Shown: positions 22,984 to 36,968, counted from the first letter of the stretch. The stretch is 64,000 nt of DNA from Phycomyces blakesleeanus NRRL 1555(-) (GCF_001638985.1 NW_017265136.1:1136726-1200725), one strand, 5' to 3'. Numbers and translations: made by a program. The notes: a model not told the origin generated them from the letters alone.

Positions 22984-25900
22984 TCAGCCTAGTAATGCCC
23001 TGGAAAGGGCATCGTCGGAAGCATCAGCATCAAATCTAGTTTGATTCTTTCCGTTGATTCCCTTACTGCTATCGGTATCAAATGGATCCTTGTATATTAT
23101 TGATAGGCTACTACTTGCTTCTTCAAGCTTAGGCTTTGGGGTGGCGTTGGTTAAATGTAGTTCTGTCAAATCATCATCACTTTCTTCTTCCTCTTCCTCC
23201 TCTTCCTCTTTTTCTTCTTCGAGCTCGTCTCTTGATGGATGGCCGCTTTCTTTCATTTTGCTTTTAACTCTATATTTTCTCTCCTTCTCCTCTTCATCAT
23301 CGTCATAATCACTTTCAGAGTCTAGCATTTCAATGACTAGACCTCTTGACTTCATTCTTTCTGCTTCTTGGATAACTTCATCGTCTAAAGCTTTAGCTAG
23401 CTCTTCGGTCTCTTCTCGACTTCCGTTGCGTTTGGCTAATTTGCATAAGTACTTTTCGGCGACCCATGGGAAACTCAGGAAGTTTCCTTCTACTGTTGTT
23501 AATCTGTGCTGCTCAGTAGGATGGTATGTAACGTAGTACCAAGCTGCAGCCTTCATCTCCATGACAGCTTCTGTCTCATTATCGATTATTCGGGTTGTGC
23601 TTCCGGATAAGAATTCCTTTTCAAATTCTTTCCTCCACGCATTTTTAAGATTAGTCGCTGCTGTCATCGCTTGTTGTTGTATTTCATGAGTACTCTTGCG
23701 ATTGGATTTTTTAAGCCATTTGATAATATAACCTGAGGTTATTTCTGCTTCTGTCTGGATACCATACTGGTTCATCAACGATAAAAGGTCTCGATCATAG
23801 TTTGCTTTGAGAGTACGAGCCTCAAGAACATAACGTTCCATTCCCTTTACTCGAAGGCGGACGTCGTATTTGGTGGTACTTATTAGCTTGGTCTTATACT
23901 CCTTATAATCGCTATTATCAATAGCACGGAAGATTTTGCCGAGAACCTTTTTAGATGGGTAGGATTCCTTGTCCTTCTTTTGCATAAAATCTGGGAAGCA
24001 ACGAACTTTGAGATCGTCGGGAAGAATAGCTGGTATACCAGACTTTGGAAAATCTAAACATATATTGTGGTAGTTTAGGCATTGTATGGCATTGTTAATA
24101 TGGTAATTGTGCTGGTATGTGTATTTTTTTAAAAGAAAAAAATCTAGTAAAGCTTACCAACTGCGGATGAATGTAACTGTGCAAGACGTTTACACGACCC
24201 ATTGAGCGCGCCATCAAAGGCCATGTCAGCCGTAGCAAGATGTCCATTTGCAATCTGACCAAGATTATCGTTATTCATATAGTTGATATAGAACTTTAAT
24301 ATGTGTGATATATGAACTTCGTCTACTTGGAGCGGCTTTTCGGGCTCATAGTCCATTGGTGTATAGTTTCGAGTTGGGGGTAAAAGTCTTTTATCCCAGT
24401 AAATTCTATGGATATATGTGTTAGACTTCGCGAGTTACTATATTCAGCTGTCTACTTACGTGTAGTCATCTCCGTCAAGATCACCACCAGAGCACATACT
24501 TGGAATATCTCTATATCCTTGTGAAGAAAACACGACTACATCTGATAAATGACGAAGCTTAGGGCAGTCAACTGCATTTACAACACGAACATCGCCAGGA
24601 TGGAAACAAGGGTTGCGATAGACAACAATGTCGCCAGTGATAATGCGTTTCCGAGATGATTGTGCAGATGGTTCAGTTACTTGACAAAACACTTCGCCTT
24701 CTTGCAAAGAGCCTGTTTCGTCCATCACACCCAACAGAAAGGCTCCTTCTGGCACATTAATTTTTGTTTTTTTCTTCAGGTTCTTTAACATGCTGACTCG
24801 GAACATGTTGAGCAAGTTTACTGTGTATGGATCCTTCTTATCCATGAATCCTGCTTGGATCATTCGAATCATGGTCTGTGTTGTACCAAACTCATCGATA
24901 TTGCTGTTTAGGACTTTGATTGCCTCGGATGGATTGCTTAGCATAGAATTTAATGTTTTAAGCATATCATCCATCAAAGTGAGGAACACATTATCTTCGA
25001 CACCAAGAGCAGAGAGAATTGTGATGATTTGCTTGTTAAGATATGCTGGAATTGATGTAGAATAGCGGATGACCTCAAGCACCAAATGATCAGAGTCAAA
25101 TTTAATCTGACTAGGACGCAGTTTAACCTTCCGACCAGTCAATCCACTGGCTACTGTAAGAACACCCTTGGCACCAGCAAGACGAAATTGGAAGGCACTA
25201 GGTACGTGCTTGAGCTCCATAGTAGCTGCTACTTCTCTTGCTAATGCAGGTGAGATCATCCCAACACCATCTGAAAAAGTATAGCCATTGCGTTCAACAT
25301 CGGGAATACGTTCAACATCCTCTTTATTTAGTTGACAAATTGGGCGGGTGGAGGAGAAACATTGGCCCATACGTGTTGCATTTTTTGCCACTATCTTGAC
25401 GTGTGAAAATCTACCCATCCAATCTCGAATCATTGATGCAGTCATGTCTTTTGTTGGCGCAAAAAACCAACAGCCGTGATCTCGTAGCTGTGAATTGGAA
25501 AAGGCAAGAAAATCATAACGACGGGTCCCTATTTGGATACCGTTTGTGAGAACTTTATAGATACGATCATAAACCTCATTGTTGCTTAGGCCTGTGTGCG
25601 ATGCACTGATACGATTCATTCCATCGTCACAAAACTGGACTCGTATAAAGCGATCGGTGTATGCTCTAAAGTGACGGATGACACGATTTGTAGTTTCAAG
25701 GGAGGGTGGTTGGATATAGATTGAGGTTGGGGTAACGACTAACTTCCGCATCATTGTGCAGTGATCTGGGATCTTCCGCTTATGACACACCTTCATACGC
25801 AGAGTATCCCAGATTTTTCTAAACTCGGTATCTGGATCCCAGACCCGCTTCTTGGAATTAGACACTATTTCGAGAATTCCACAAGTTATTGAATGCGGAA

Positions 25901-27087
25901 GTTCTTTTATCATGTCATAAAAGTCCTGGTCCAAGTTTATTTCGTCGAAGTAGTGATTTAAGATTACACTCTCCAGCATGTAAAGAACATCGTATGGGAA
26001 CATCGTTGCCCTCTCAAGATGTGTATTCCGTCTTGGGAGCGTGTTACTTGCAATGATTTTGAGATGCAATCCTGAAGGTGTATCCAGAAAATCTCGGCGC
26101 AGTACATTGTAGTTGGCAGCCATTTGAAGTTGATTATAAAAGCTGTCTTTTTGATCAGGAGTAACTTTCATTTTAAGACGATAAACAAGCCAAGATCCTA
26201 GTTGAATCATTCCAGGTGGTAAAATAAGTGTGACAGGAGTCTTCTTGCTTTCGTTCAAAGTTACTCCTTTGAAAGCTGTGGTTGAGCCAGAGGTCTCCAT
26301 TGGGATTTTTACAACTCTTTCCCATTGAGAATCTGCAACTAACGTCGTCTTCGTCTCTCGTATAGCATTTGGGTTTTGGCGCCAAAATCTGGCGGGATAA
26401 CGGAGTTGAAAGGTAAAATACCATGTGTTTTCTTCTCTTTCTAATTCGACTATGTCAAGAAGTTCTTTGAATTTGAATTCGGCTCGATATTTTTGATTTC
26501 CATGATCAAAGAAGATGTGATATTGGCGCATATCAAAGTTGATAATCAAAGCACAGTTATTCTGAGTTGTCCAATGTTCGACTAGCTTATCTGGTTTCAC
26601 CATAGTACCCATTGAAAATGAACGTGATTGAAACCGTATCTTGTTCATTGGTTTTCCATATCTGTTCTCACGTGGGGAAAAGTCGAGATTTGGTTCTATT
26701 TTTACTGCTCGTCCATCAATCTTAATACCCTTGTTATTCAAATCGAGGTTTTGCGGGGAGCCGCTAAATAAATGATACCAATATTAACCCATAGATAAAT
26801 AAATAAAAAGAGGGAGATGGAAAGGGAAAGGGAGAGAGAAAGTTAATGTACATAAGGTCCTGGGTTCAAAAAAAAAATCAAAAATATGCAGCCTACACAA
26901 ACTGAACAGTAGCTGTCCCATCGGCACACTCGTTTCCATTGAGTCCTAGTTCAACTCGATTGACGTTGCCAAACTTTTGAAAGACACTGTAAATTGTACT
27001 TGGCAATGTTTGGTGATCTAAATTTGTAACCAAGTAGCTCATATATCCTCTCGATCGGTTATATGAGCCATGTTTCTGAAATGGCAT
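22984..27087 (-). CDS. Cellular RNA-dependent RNA polymerase of the RNA-silencing pathway
   Basis: QDE-1/Rdp1/EGO-1-type polymerases copy single-stranded RNA into dsRNA for Dicer. Exons read as 27087-26897, 26763 to about 24463, about 24405-24150, and about 24050-22984, with matching phase, giving roughly 1290 residues. The N-terminus (MPFQKHG...) has an RRM-like fold pattern (YLVTNLD, FGNVNRVEL, GTATVQFVG) split by intron 1. The polymerase core has RLAGAKGVLTV, then MCSGGDLDGDDY near 24460-24480 with the three catalytic Asp residues of the double-psi beta-barrel. After the core come a helical region (GSCKRLAQLHSSAVG, DFPKSG) and an acidic Glu-rich tail (about 23170-23230). An in-frame Met 16 codons upstream of 27087 is an alternative start. 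The RNase H-like gene is divergent, 638 bases away. Confidence 0.93.
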
Positions 27088-27725
27088 AGGTGCTATGTCA
27101 ATTAAAGTATAGGTTAAAAAGTTACTTTTAATCACGAGATTACTTTACAATCGAATTATATAAATGAATCACAATTATTACTTTGTTTCCTATATGACAT
27201 TACGGTAAGGTGCAAAGCTGATTGTAATCCAAGTTATGTGACGTTTCCTTCGTTAAATACTAAAAAAGAGCCAATGAAACAACAGCTTCTGACATATATT
27301 GAAGATGAAACAACAATGAATATTGTTGATCAATTTATTATATTACGTGCTTTAATAATAAGAATCTTGCTGTAAGAAGTAATATGTTTAAGTAATTCAT
27401 TTTATTTTATTTTATTTTTTTTTAAAAAAAAAAGCCTAGGTAATATTACTATTATTCCTTCTTCTCCTTCATGAATCAAGCAAAATCTATAGAAAGCCAA
27501 AGTATGATTGGCCGTCATACTGTAGTTAATAACGAACTGTGATCTTAGTCATGCAGCTCTAATATTAGGAAACTATGTTAAATTAAATATAAGATTGTTA
27601 AATACATGTGGGAAGGTATTTATCGTGTGTATTTTATTGTAATTTTGTTGATTTTATCTTGAAGTATTTTCTTCAAAAGATATATTCCTTATTATAAGCT
27701 TCTTTTTTCTTTTCTTTATACCAAA
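27088..27725. other. Divergent intergenic/promoter region
   Basis: This lies between the 5' ends of the RNA polymerase and RNase H-like genes. It is AT-rich, with T-runs near 27410-27435 and a T/C-rich stretch just before 27726. I see no gene. Confidence 0.5.
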
Positions 27726-28478
27726 ATGAAATTATCTACTTGTTTGCCAAATAAAATGTGCCAGGGTAAGCCGACAGGATCTGAAGTTTGTTGTAGAATA
27801 CAATGTATTAAACATTGTATTATACTAAATTAGACTTGGTAGCTAAAGTGATTATAGCGTACACAGACGCATCTATCATTAAAGTACCCTTGAGCAAGAA
27901 TACTTACGTAGCTGCTATCGGAGTGTTCTTTGGTGTGAACGATCCTAAGAATCTATCCGAAAAATATGAAGAAAGTTCTATGAAAAGTGATATTGTTGAA
28001 ATACATGCAAGTATTTCTGCTCAGGTCCATGCTTATTTTTAACAACTCGATTATTAATATTGTCTATAAAATGCGAATTTTTTATATGGGACATTTTAGG
28101 CTGTTATGCGAGCAATACAGGCAGCCCCCAACAACGGATTTACGCTTAAAATATTTACCGACTCTCAAGCTCCGGTAAAAGGTACACAGGGAAATATTGT
28201 TGTGGAATATACTTAATGCACAAAGTTCCAACTTTATTTCAAGCAAGTGAAAAGGACACCCCAAAGTCGTACTTTCCTAAAGCTACTGCAGATCTTAAGA
28301 AAGCTATTAAAAACAGAATAGGACCAGTAGACATTGTAAGTGATAATAGTGTGATAGGTGCAACACAACGTTCATTGTTTTTATGTATAAGATAAAAATC
28401 AAGGGACATAGCGGAGAACCTGGGAATGTTGCAGCTGACAAACTTGCGAGGGATTGTGCAAGAGAACAGCTTAAATGA
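27726..28478 (+). CDS. RNase H1-like ribonuclease, catalytic domain only
   Basis: RNase H cleaves the RNA strand of RNA-DNA hybrids. Five small exons (27726-27765, 27834-28024, 28100-28181, 28244-28335, 28392-28478) join in frame to about 163 residues. All four active-site carboxylates are visible: AYTDAS (Asp), VEIHAS (Glu), IFTDSQ (Asp) and NVAADKLARD (Asp). The conserved KIKGHSGEPGN loop is also present. The N-terminal hybrid-binding domain found in many RNase H1 proteins is absent. The region after the third carboxylate is short and lacks the Trp-rich handle, so substrate binding may differ. It could be a housekeeping enzyme or a captured transposon domain. The preserved splice sites and lack of stops argue that it is live. 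Confidence 0.72.
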
Positions 28479-31157
28479 GGAAAATAACAGAAGATATGAT
28501 CCTATTTTCTCTATTTTGTTTAAACGCCAAGCAACCACATATAGTCGAGAATTTCACAATTAAAGAGCTTATCAAATATGCTTTGAGCACACGATGGGGG
28601 TAAGCGAAAGGAGGAGTACAGTGTCATGGTATTCATAGCACCATAATGGTGTTCTGATAACAAATTCGCGGCTGGTTCTTTTACGTCACATGTTATATTC
28701 TCTAAATAAGCATGAAAATGCCCGGATCTACCAGTGGACCAGATATAAGTTGCAGTGGCTATATACTTAACTGCTGTATTATCATTTAAATATGTAGGGA
28801 CTCTCTTATCTTTTTCTCTCGAAAATAAAGAGCATAATCTTACAAAAAAAAGTACTTCTTTAGAAGAAGTGATACGCCCGACCTCTTTAACAAAACAATT
28901 AACTCGGTAGACTAACTTAAAATCTTGATGACGCTATGTACTATGGACCGGTTAGCCGAAAACTGGATACAATGTATGTTACATCAAGAGAGAGAGAGAG
29001 AGGTTGTGCTAAAGTTTAGAACCTTATTTGGTGTCTCGATAGTGATTTTTATTTTTCTAAAAAAGAAAAAAGCTTATTGATAGGCAGACAATCAAGTAGG
29101 ACAGAGGGGTTGTAACTTGCCCATTTTACTATCTTTTACCGTTACAATCAAGTGCATTTAGCGAATGACAGTAATCAAAATAAGAAAATGTCTTTATGGA
29201 GATGTGGAAATAAATCCGCGATAATTCTCAAGAAAAGTCCTCAAGCAAATATCTATATATTAGTCTGTTAGTTTCAAGTGTGTGTTTTTTTTATATGTAA
29301 TCAGTAACATGTATACATATATTTATATATTCTCTTTGATAATGTTTCTGTAGAACAATAATTATACTTTTTGTTATTTCGGCACAGTTCCTTGGCAGTT
29401 TCTATTAAAGCCAACTGTAAGACCGACCTCACTAGTTTAATTAAGGAAATTGGAATGGCTGGAGCGAGTAAAGCAACAAAACAGGCAAGGTCATCAATTG
29501 TTAACGCCACACTTGAATTATGCTTACAATGTATTTATGATTTGGTGTTCATATAATTGTGAATCAGATCTGGTTTTATTAATCGGAGCAATACATTCTA
29601 ATTCTTTGGATTTTCGAACTTCCTTGACTTACGGAGCTAACTACATCACTTGGGAATACATGATGTGTGGCTGAAATATAGATAGCTATAATTTTACAAA
29701 TACAGAATAAAAGGGCTCTGGTGGTGGTTGGAAAAATACAGTACATTAGGACTGTCTGCTTTAAGCCATCAACGAGTATGCAAAAATATCAGACCACTAT
29801 GTATTTTTTGTATCCCATTTATGCTGCTTAATAAGTACTTATAAAGCCAGTTCAATATCCTCTTTTGTCTCCTCGTTTCTTAGATACTTGCTTGGGAATA
29901 CACGTCAGCTAGAGTATTATAGCGCTTATTGCTTTAAATTAGTATTATTATTGTAATTAACACACTTGAGATACTGTCAAGAATACTAGTAGGGTGTGGA
30001 CTTGCTATGTGGTGAGGATGTCGCTTATTAAAAGAAAGATGATACTATACTGCGCTATTGGAACAGCTGGGAAGCTTCTTGGCGGATCACAGTTAGGCCT
30101 AATCCTCGTGTCTGGATAGGAGCTAATAATGTGCAGTTGACAAACTTATTGGATCGCTTGAGGATCAACTGTGTCACAAAATCCCGATCACTTTTTTTTC
30201 ACTGTGAAACTGAACTGAACCGGGAATTCGGTCTGTCCCTTTGTAATTTTTTTTTGGTATTCGGTACTTGGGTAAAATAAGGAAACTTATCATCTATACG
30301 CCACCAATTATCTTAGATTCAATACATATAAACATCTATTTTAATCCAGTTGATAGTAGTTACCTTGTGCGTAACCTTGACAATAGATTAAATCAACAAT
30401 GGTGCTTTTACTAGCTCAGTTATGAAGTGCAGAAGAACCAGTCAGACTTGTATGACAATAAATAGCTACAATCAAGCCATTGGTTCCATTAGGCATATAT
30501 ATCACTCCCCCAAAAAATAAATAAAGAAAAAGAATATTTTAGACAAGTCTAGCAATAGACTTCCAACACTGTTGCTGGCCATAGTTACACGGAAAATAAA
30601 GTAAGTCTAGACGCATTCTCTTTAGACTCACCAAAAACTCCTCCTCTCTACTCCCCCCACTCTAAGTCAGCCTTTAATATCTCTTTTTTCTTCTCTCTCT
30701 CTCTTTTGTTCGTTCGCTTTGATCTCTCCTTCTTAGTTACCTAAATTGAAAATATTTTTGATAGACTATTTAGAAAAAAAAGGCAATTGTAAACTGTTGG
30801 TATTCCAGACTAAGTCGTCTTGGATGTACTGCCTCTGTAGGACAAAAACTATTATTATTTTTGGACCTAAAAAAAAATTGCAAGCACGACCCCATAGACC
30901 TGCTTACTATTGTGGCTGACACTCAATCCTCCGTAACACTTTCCTTAATACACTTTCCTTCTCTCTCTCTAAAGACTGGGCGCTTCCATTATTGGAATTT
31001 GTTACATGAATATGATTTCTTGGTTAATATTCTTCTTATAAATCCCCAATTTGAATATCGATCCATTGTTTTCTCCTTGTCCAAAAAACCAAATAATAAT
31101 AATAATATTAATAATAATCAAAAATCAAAAATCAAAAATCATTTGCACCCAAGAATC
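28479..31157. other. Long intergenic region upstream of the Zn2Cys6 factor
   Basis: I found no supported gene. Frames at 29301-29674 are short and overlap on both strands without motifs. CT-rich tracts at about 30640-30730 and A-rich simple sequence at about 31085-31140 look like the promoter and leader of the next gene. Confidence 0.5.
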
Positions 31158-33222
31158 ATGCTTTCCCCTAGAAATTCTACAATTAACCGTGTCAGATACC
31201 GCTTTATCGATATGAATGATCCGAACCGCTATCAAACGATTAAAGTGAGCAAAGCATGCGATCATTGTCGTCGACGCAAATCAAAGTAAATCACTCTTCT
31301 CCTTCTATTTTGCTATTTTGCTATTTTGTCTAACCTTTCTATATAGATGTGACCTTGGTGTACCAGGCTCAGGTACCTGCACAAACTGTAAACGTGCCCA
31401 CACCGTCTGTAGCTTCTCTTCCGTAACTACCCCAAGGAAAAAAGTTAATAAGAAGAGTTCAGATATTACTATTTCACCTCAAGCCAATGAATTAGCAGCT
31501 ACGGAATCAGTAGAAACCCAAGCACCAATTAAGCATATGAATCATCAAGCTTCTACATCACAATTAGCTGCTCGTGTAAATGAATGCTATACTCGCTATC
31601 CTCTTTTACACATCAACCATGCTGGACATGTCAACTATGAACTTCATTACTCTAATCCTTCCCCTGATGCTGAACACATATTATCTCAAAGAGGCCTTTC
31701 AATTCTCGAATACACCTATCAACTCGAATCAAATCCAAGCTCTCAGTACTCCTTCGAACATATGCTAGTCGAATCTTATTTTGACCGAGTTCATTCTTCG
31801 TATCCTATTCTCCACAAGTCTTCTGTACTTAATATGTCGCGAACGGACTATCACACAATATTTCCTGCACTTCGTTATGCCATACTTGCAGTATCCTGCT
31901 ACTTAGAATCAGAAGCTTCGAGGAATCAAGACATGGTCAAACTATCAGCCTATTTCTATAATCAGTCCAAGACGAGAGTCGAGAACGATCACCGCATCAA
32001 CCTTTCCGTGGCACAGACCCTGCTTTTACTTTACAAATATAATGAGATCATCACTCCAGCTGGAACATCACTTCCAACCTCGGCATTTGTGTTTATGTCT
32101 CGTGTAAACATCATACTAGAACAGCTGGGTTCATTTACGAATGATATGTCCTCTGACTACAATAAGCTTGTCTGCAGAACTCACTGGGTCTTCTACGCCA
32201 ACTTATGCCTATCGAATCTTGCCGAACTTCGTTGGTCGAATATGCTCAAGAAGGCCCATCATCCTCATATACTTCCTTCTGCTCTAGAAGCCGACTTTAA
32301 TGACCCAAGAGAGTGTCAGGAAATCACAGACTTTGTACAACTTCTCAAGATATCTGTCTTGTATTCTCAAGTCCAGTGTTTTATGGACAGCCCCTCCAAT
32401 GAACCCGCAGCCTGGCCATCGGGCTATTCAAACTTTGCCACCTTTGAAAACGCCAACAGCCTTTGGGTCAAGTCCCTACCGCCACATATTTCAGCAAGCT
32501 TTGATACTATCACCAACTTCGACTCATCTGAACAATTAACATCTAAATCACCTATCATCTTTTACCTTCACATTCTATACAACACCATTCAAATGCATTC
32601 CATCATAAACAGCAAGCAAGACAGCAACACATCAGCACGCCTTTTTACACTCTCAACACAAACCTATCATTATGTTTCACTATTCTATAGCAAAGAGAAC
32701 AGTGGTATATTACAATCGAATCGCATTGTCGCATATGCATTAGCCCTCGCATTTCAAGCATACATTTCAGTCATACTCATCGAAATAACTCTATCAAATG
32801 ATGATATATCAACTCCTCAACCTATACCTCAAATTCAATGGTGCTCCAACATTACTCAATTATTCTGTCAACTCGTTACGGAACCCCGTCTTGGGTCTGA
32901 ATTGAACAGCCTTCATGAGAACATAAATTCTGGTGTTATGGAAGTTGCAGTATATTCAGCATCTCTTTCAGAAATGCTCTATCCGACTTGGGTAGAGCGA
33001 CCTATACAAGCCAATTTTGACTATTCTGATATGCAATGTTTTAAAGAACTTGCCGTTGATCAATATGATACTCCAGTTACACCCACTTCTCTAGCCGACT
33101 CAAACCCTTACATCCCTGTCTCTTATCCTTCCGATTACTTTCAAAGCCAGGTTCCTTCTTCGTTAACTCAGCAAACCGAAGTCTCCTATGCTTTAAAAAA
33201 TTACTGCCATTCCACCTATTGA
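31158..33222 (+). CDS. Zn2Cys6 (Gal4-type) transcription factor
   Basis: Two exons (31158-31285 and 31347-33222) give about 667 residues. The intron interrupts the binuclear zinc cluster: ACDHCRRRKSK from exon 1 and CDLGVPGSGTCTNCKRAHTVC from exon 2 (written here as two parts) supply the six cysteines in C-x2-C-x6-C...C-x2-C-x6-C order. A middle-homology region of the fungal_trans type follows, with SYFDRVHSSYPILHK near residue 150-165 and helical segments through the next 350 residues. The C-terminus is Pro/Ser/Thr/Gln-rich, as in activation domains. The target pathway cannot be read from sequence. The start at 31158 is chosen as the first ATG giving a basic leader directly before the cluster; earlier in-frame codons lie in low-complexity leader DNA. 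Confidence 0.9.
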
Positions 33223-33654
33223 TTTAAGAAATGACTGTACCAGAGGTTGCCGGAAAATCTCCCGTATTATATAGCCATGCTACTCATCAATTTTAGAATT
33301 TTATACTTTCATCAACGACTTTTTTGTATACTCGACATTCACCTAAATAAATACAAGGACTAAGGGTGGTTATAACAAGCCTATCTAATTTAATATGAAC
33401 TTATATTTTTTTCTACATATATTTATAAATAAATGCATCTACACATATATACTCTGCTTAACTATGTGGCGTGTAAAAGGGTTGAACCGAATCGCTAATC
33501 TTATTCACCCCCTTTAACTTAATACCTCACCTGACTCAGTACTTTTTTTCACCCCTTTAATTTCATAGAATCAGCTCTCCTTCCAAAAGATATTTGCCAT
33601 TATAATTCCAATTGATTTTCTCCGTCTCTTTGTCTCATTCTCACTCTTTAGAGC
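33223..33654. other. Spacer between transcription factor and kinase genes
   Basis: This is the AT-rich 3' region of the factor and the T/C-rich 5' leader (33590-33650) of the kinase. No gene is seen. Confidence 0.55.
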
Positions 33655-36600
33655 ATGTTTATATCACAATATTTCAAACACTACATGGTTTTGCCCATCA
33701 GAAAATACCTTGACTTAAAAGTTCGCGATTCGACCTCTAATATCAAACCAACATATCATCGCCGTAAATCAGTAGGTGACTACTGGCTAGGGAAAACTTT
33801 GGGAAAGGGATCATCAGGTAAAACAGTCATGTAGGTCTGTGCACTATTTCAATCACTGATTTATTTCTTTATTTTAAATATTAGGTCGTGTTAAGCTTGG
33901 GATTCACAAGGCGTCTGGTGAAAAAGTAGCTGTCAAAATCGTATCGAAGGATTATATGGCTTCTAACCCAGTCCTTTACCACACCATCAAACGTGAGATC
34001 GCCTTGATGCAATTAATGCAGCACCCTAACATTGTCCAATTACTGGAAGTTATTGATTCACCATATTCTCTATACATGTAAGTCTTACCACTTATATGTT
34101 ATGAATCTCAGGAGAATTCTAGTTATTTGATCCTGGAATATGTTCAAGGAGGAGAGTTATTTGAATATCTTGTAATTAATGGGCGCATTGCCGAACGAGA
34201 AGCGCGCCAATACTTCCAACAAATTGTGTTTGGACTTGACTATTGTCATCAGCATATGATATGGTAAAACTTGAATAGGCCGTTTACAAATATCTAAGCA
34301 TGTTATTTAATCGTATAATTAACTTTATTTATATACTTTTTTTTGTTAGTCACCGCGATCTAAAGCCTGAGAATATTCTTATCGACAAGAATAAGAACAT
34401 AAAGATAGCTGATTTTGGGATGGCTTCCATTCAACCTCCAAACACTTTGCTCGAAACTAGCTGTGGGTAAGAGTCTGTGATAAGTAAGTATTATATTTAC
34501 TGCTGTTAATCAATATCTCTTTTACCTAGATCCCCGCATTATGCCAGTCCTGAAATTGTGATGGTAAGTATCTTAAGCATTATTGTTTTATTTCTTAAAG
34601 AAATAATATATATATATATATAGAAATGTAAAGTATAAATTATAAAATGTCTTTTAGGGAATACCATATAGTGGACCAGCTACCGATCAATGGTCTTGTG
34701 GAGTGATTTTGTTTGCTCTTTTGTGTGGATATTTACCTTTTGACGATAAGAATATTGGGAGATTATTAAACAAGGTAAATTTATTACATTTTTTTGGGGC
34801 AATCAATTGAACTTGAATAGGTTAAGTTGGCGAGGTATGTAATTCCAGAACACGTATCGGCGAGTGCGCGTGATTTGATACAAAGACTTTTGGTATTTCA
34901 ACCCGGCAAGCGGTTGACAGTAAGTTTGTGAGAAACCTTACATAACATAAACAAATACCAGCTTTTATTTATGCTTTAATTCATGCAGATAAAGGCAATC
35001 CAATCCCATGCATGGTTCGTTGATGATGTGGTACCTCGATTATCAAATCCTTCTATACTACCAAGTGCAAAAGATATCGGTAGATTAGCTTCAAATGTAT
35101 CCGAAATTGACTATAGATTAGTGGAAACACTAAAAGTTCTTTGGAAAGGTCTAACTACGAGACAGATAATTAATTCCCTGCTTAATGACTCGTAAGCCGC
35201 TAACGTTTACCAATAATAATAATGCAATGACGCCTTTTGTGATACTAGTTATAATATGCAAAAGGTAACATACTTCTTACTCAAACGCCACACCAGTCAA
35301 CGCCGGTTCCTTCAGTCAAAACCCGAAAAAAGAACAAGTAATGTATTCCAACTTGAGTTTGATGGTTTGACTCTTTCTCTTTTACATTGCTTCATATATG
35401 TGTAGGATATGGTGGGAAGCAAACATTGCCTATTAGATGTGTAACCCCAAAATTGTTGTCTTGCTCGGGCAATCCATCACCTGAAACATTGGTGCCAACA
35501 ACCTCCTATAGACGCAACTGTGCTGATAATGCAGTGTCACAACTGACATATCATAACGATAAGTAAGCTTGCGTCTCGTAAAGTAACTAATATAATATTT
35601 AGCCTTATATCCCGTTTTATCATTACACTTATTGCTATTATTATTATTTTTTGTTAGGGTTAATGGTAAGCCCCTAGAGTTAATATATATTAACCAACAT
35701 AAGTCATAGTCTGTGCAAAAATATATAAATCACATTTGTCTTCCAGCAACCACTTGGCAGAAATCTACAATGGATACCACGAAGCATTCTTTTCCGGAAG
35801 TCACCCTCACAACTAGTTGCAACAACACACCCATAACACAATGTATGAATCTCTGGAAGCATAAAATGCGAGACATTACTAAGATAAAATCACCACGAGC
35901 ATCGCACCGAATATCAACACCTTTGCCACGCACAAGGCTTGTGTACGACAAGATAGCCTGTAGTCCTTTTTTATGTTCAGACAACTACCACAAAAATATT
36001 AATTCCCACAAGGCTGTACCCGTACATCCACTTATGGAAGATTCTTCTTGCAAAGCACTTGTATCTGTACCTCATGTTACAGTCAATCATTCTTCCCATC
36101 AATTATCATGGGTACCGGCTCATATTCATCAACCACAGCCAAAAGTAATGAATAATATCCTTATAATATTTCTTGTGGAAAAATCCTAGACCTTTTTTTT
36201 AATTAAGGGTATACACTACTTAACTTTAGATATGCACTATGACATGTATTGGAAGAGACGAGCAAGAGGTTGTTCGTAAAATTCGGCAGATCATTAAAGA
36301 GGCAAGTCAACACTCATTATATTTTGTAAGAGTATACTAATGTCACAAGCTTTTAACAATAGCATATGGGTGGCAATGTAACTGAAAATTTAAATGATCA
36401 TAATAACTCGCAAAAAGGAGATATGCTCTGGGAAGATCAGGGTAACATGGTTTTCATTTATTTAAAGGCTTTTTAGACCTATGATATTATTTTACAGGGA
36501 TCTAATATAATTCAAATAGATGGAGAACAATCTCATTTACGCTTTAATATTGAAGTTACCGTACTTCCTGGTCCGTCTGACAAACAACACGCTATGCAAG

Positions 36601-36797
36601 TTTGTTTCTTAGAGCAAGACGGTAAAACTTAAACTCTTATATTCATGTATATTAGCTAACAGCCAATACTATTTACAGGCAATAGCGTTGTTTTTGGAAC
36701 TGCTGTTCGACACATCGAGAAGGCTTTAGAAGCTTATGAGTTGGAAGTAAAGTTAATTTCAGCTGCAAACGGATGGGATCTTCACAGCTCATCTTAG
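33655..36797 (+). CDS. Gin4/Hsl1/Cdr2/BRSK-type protein kinase with UBA-like and KA1 regions
   Basis: An AMPK-related Ser/Thr kinase of the Nim1/SAD family, which in fungi controls septins, polarity and G2/M entry. It has about a dozen short exons. Seen: [49 protein letters not shown] (about 34355), [24 protein letters not shown] with the LKB1-type T-loop, and [21 protein letters not shown]. After the kinase, a UBA-like helical stretch (about 35090-35190, [14 protein letters not shown]) matches the BRSK/SAD layout. A low-complexity Ser/Thr/His-rich middle follows (about 35740-36190). The end (about 36240-36795) has [25 protein letters not shown] and [15 protein letters not shown], consistent with a KA1-type membrane-lipid domain, closing GWDLHSS. 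The start at 33655 is the first ATG upstream of [11 protein letters not shown]. Confidence 0.88.
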
Positions 36798-36968
36798 TGA
36801 TGCATCATTATATACATTTATTTATTCTTAAAAAAAAAGTCTTTCTCTTAATGATCAATAAAAAAAAGTATATACATAAAAAAAGCATTAGTGACAACTC
36901 GATTGCCTTACTGTGACAGTCTTTTCGTTTTGTGAGGGGAAGCTTTCTTGATCGACACATCTTTGACC

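Noticed and set aside
23054..23308. Ser-rich plus-strand ORF
   Set aside because: It is the complement of the Glu-rich tail of the RNA polymerase.
29301..29674. Overlapping ORFs on both strands
   Set aside because: Short, without motifs, splice support or a convincing start; treated as noncoding.
31580..31768. Plus-strand ORF inside the Zn2Cys6 gene in another frame
   Set aside because: It is fully inside the continuous transcription-factor frame.
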